A stretch of DNA of 6,746 bases. Source: Nitratidesulfovibrio sp044433065. Its GTDB lineage: Bacteria; Desulfobacterota; Desulfovibrionia; Desulfovibrionales; Desulfovibrionaceae. Shown in pieces: positions 6,680 through 6,746 of this stretch. The position numbers and the translations under genes are program-made. The first letter of the stretch is position 1, and every line of letters begins with the position of its first letter. The stretch is taken from positions 1 to 6,746 of the forward strand of contig JAWXUA010000149.1 of assembly GCA_044433065.1 (NCBI GenBank). Direction: 5' to 3'. Below the pieces are notes generated by a model. That model worked only from the letters and a program-made list of their open reading frames with translations. It did not search any database and was not told where the DNA came from.

Positions 6680-6695
6680 ATTTTTTTTAGTTATG

Positions 6696-6743
6696 CTGGG
6701 GGGATGGAGGACACTTTCGAGAAAGTTTTCTCCCTCCCCCCAG
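6696..6743 (+). terminator. Long G/C-rich hairpin downstream of the rlmI-like gene
   Basis: CTGGGGGGA (6696-6704) pairs without a break with TCCCCCCAG (6735-6743). The stem continues with GGAG/CTCC and ACTTT/AAAGT, interrupted by two mismatches (6705/6734 and 6712/6727) and one G-U pair, and closes on a CGAG loop near 6718-6721. It begins 16 nt after the stop codon. No U-tract follows within the window, which ends three bases later, and a T8 tract (6681-6688) lies before the hairpin rather than after it. Very similar hairpins ending in CCCCCAGACC are, from memory, common after Desulfovibrio genes. A terminator or 3'-end-stabilising role is likely. Confidence 0.7.
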
Positions 6744-6746
6744 ACC

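Noticed and set aside
6655..6688. CGCT...AGCG stem followed by T8 as an intrinsic terminator overlapping the end of the methyltransferase gene
   Set aside because: The stem is four base pairs with a 10-nt loop and lies 8 nt from the T-run, too weak compared with the hairpin at 6696-6743.

Overview
The window holds three housekeeping genes and no sign of a mobile, defence or RNA-gene system. The products are most like proteins of Desulfovibrionaceae-type sulfate reducers. Three things suggest this: a DNA polymerase I beginning MPLKKRLGL-x-QEPLWLMDGSAFIFRGF, a MutL beginning around RAIQVLSPALRNQIAAGEVVERP, and G6/C6-stem hairpins ending in CCCCCCAGACC downstream of genes. The genus is inferred from memory of these families, not from a search. 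GC content looks moderate (a little over 50% by eye), lower in the intergenic and linker regions.

Layout, left to right. The left edge (about 1-23) carries a fragment that looks like the first arm of the polA terminator. From 2966 down to 24 on the minus strand lies polA, 980 aa. Its 5'-nuclease and polymerase domains are intact, but the proofreading domain has lost its metal-binding acids. From 2967 to 3217 is a 251-bp divergent intergenic region with one sigma70-like promoter facing each way. From 3218 to 5401 on the plus strand lies mutL, 727 aa, with an intact ATPase module. It has a long His-rich linker built from short tandem duplications, and a C-terminal zinc/endonuclease module that keeps all five predicted zinc ligands but lacks the last Glu of the classical motif. 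After a 69-bp gap with a good ribosome binding site comes a COG1092/RlmI-like rRNA methyltransferase, 402 aa, ending at 6679. A long G/C-rich hairpin follows up to the right edge.

PolA and MutL both act in genome maintenance: gap filling and Okazaki fragment processing for PolA, post-replicative mismatch repair for MutL. They are transcribed divergently from a shared control region. The methyltransferase is probably co-transcribed with mutL, since no terminator is visible between them; it is a ribosome modification enzyme with no obvious functional tie to repair. The points most worth a second look are the repeat-built linker of MutL, its altered endonuclease motif, the degenerate proofreading domain of PolA, and the matched hairpin starts 16 nt after the stop codons of polA and the methyltransferase gene. 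I found no previously undescribed multi-gene system.
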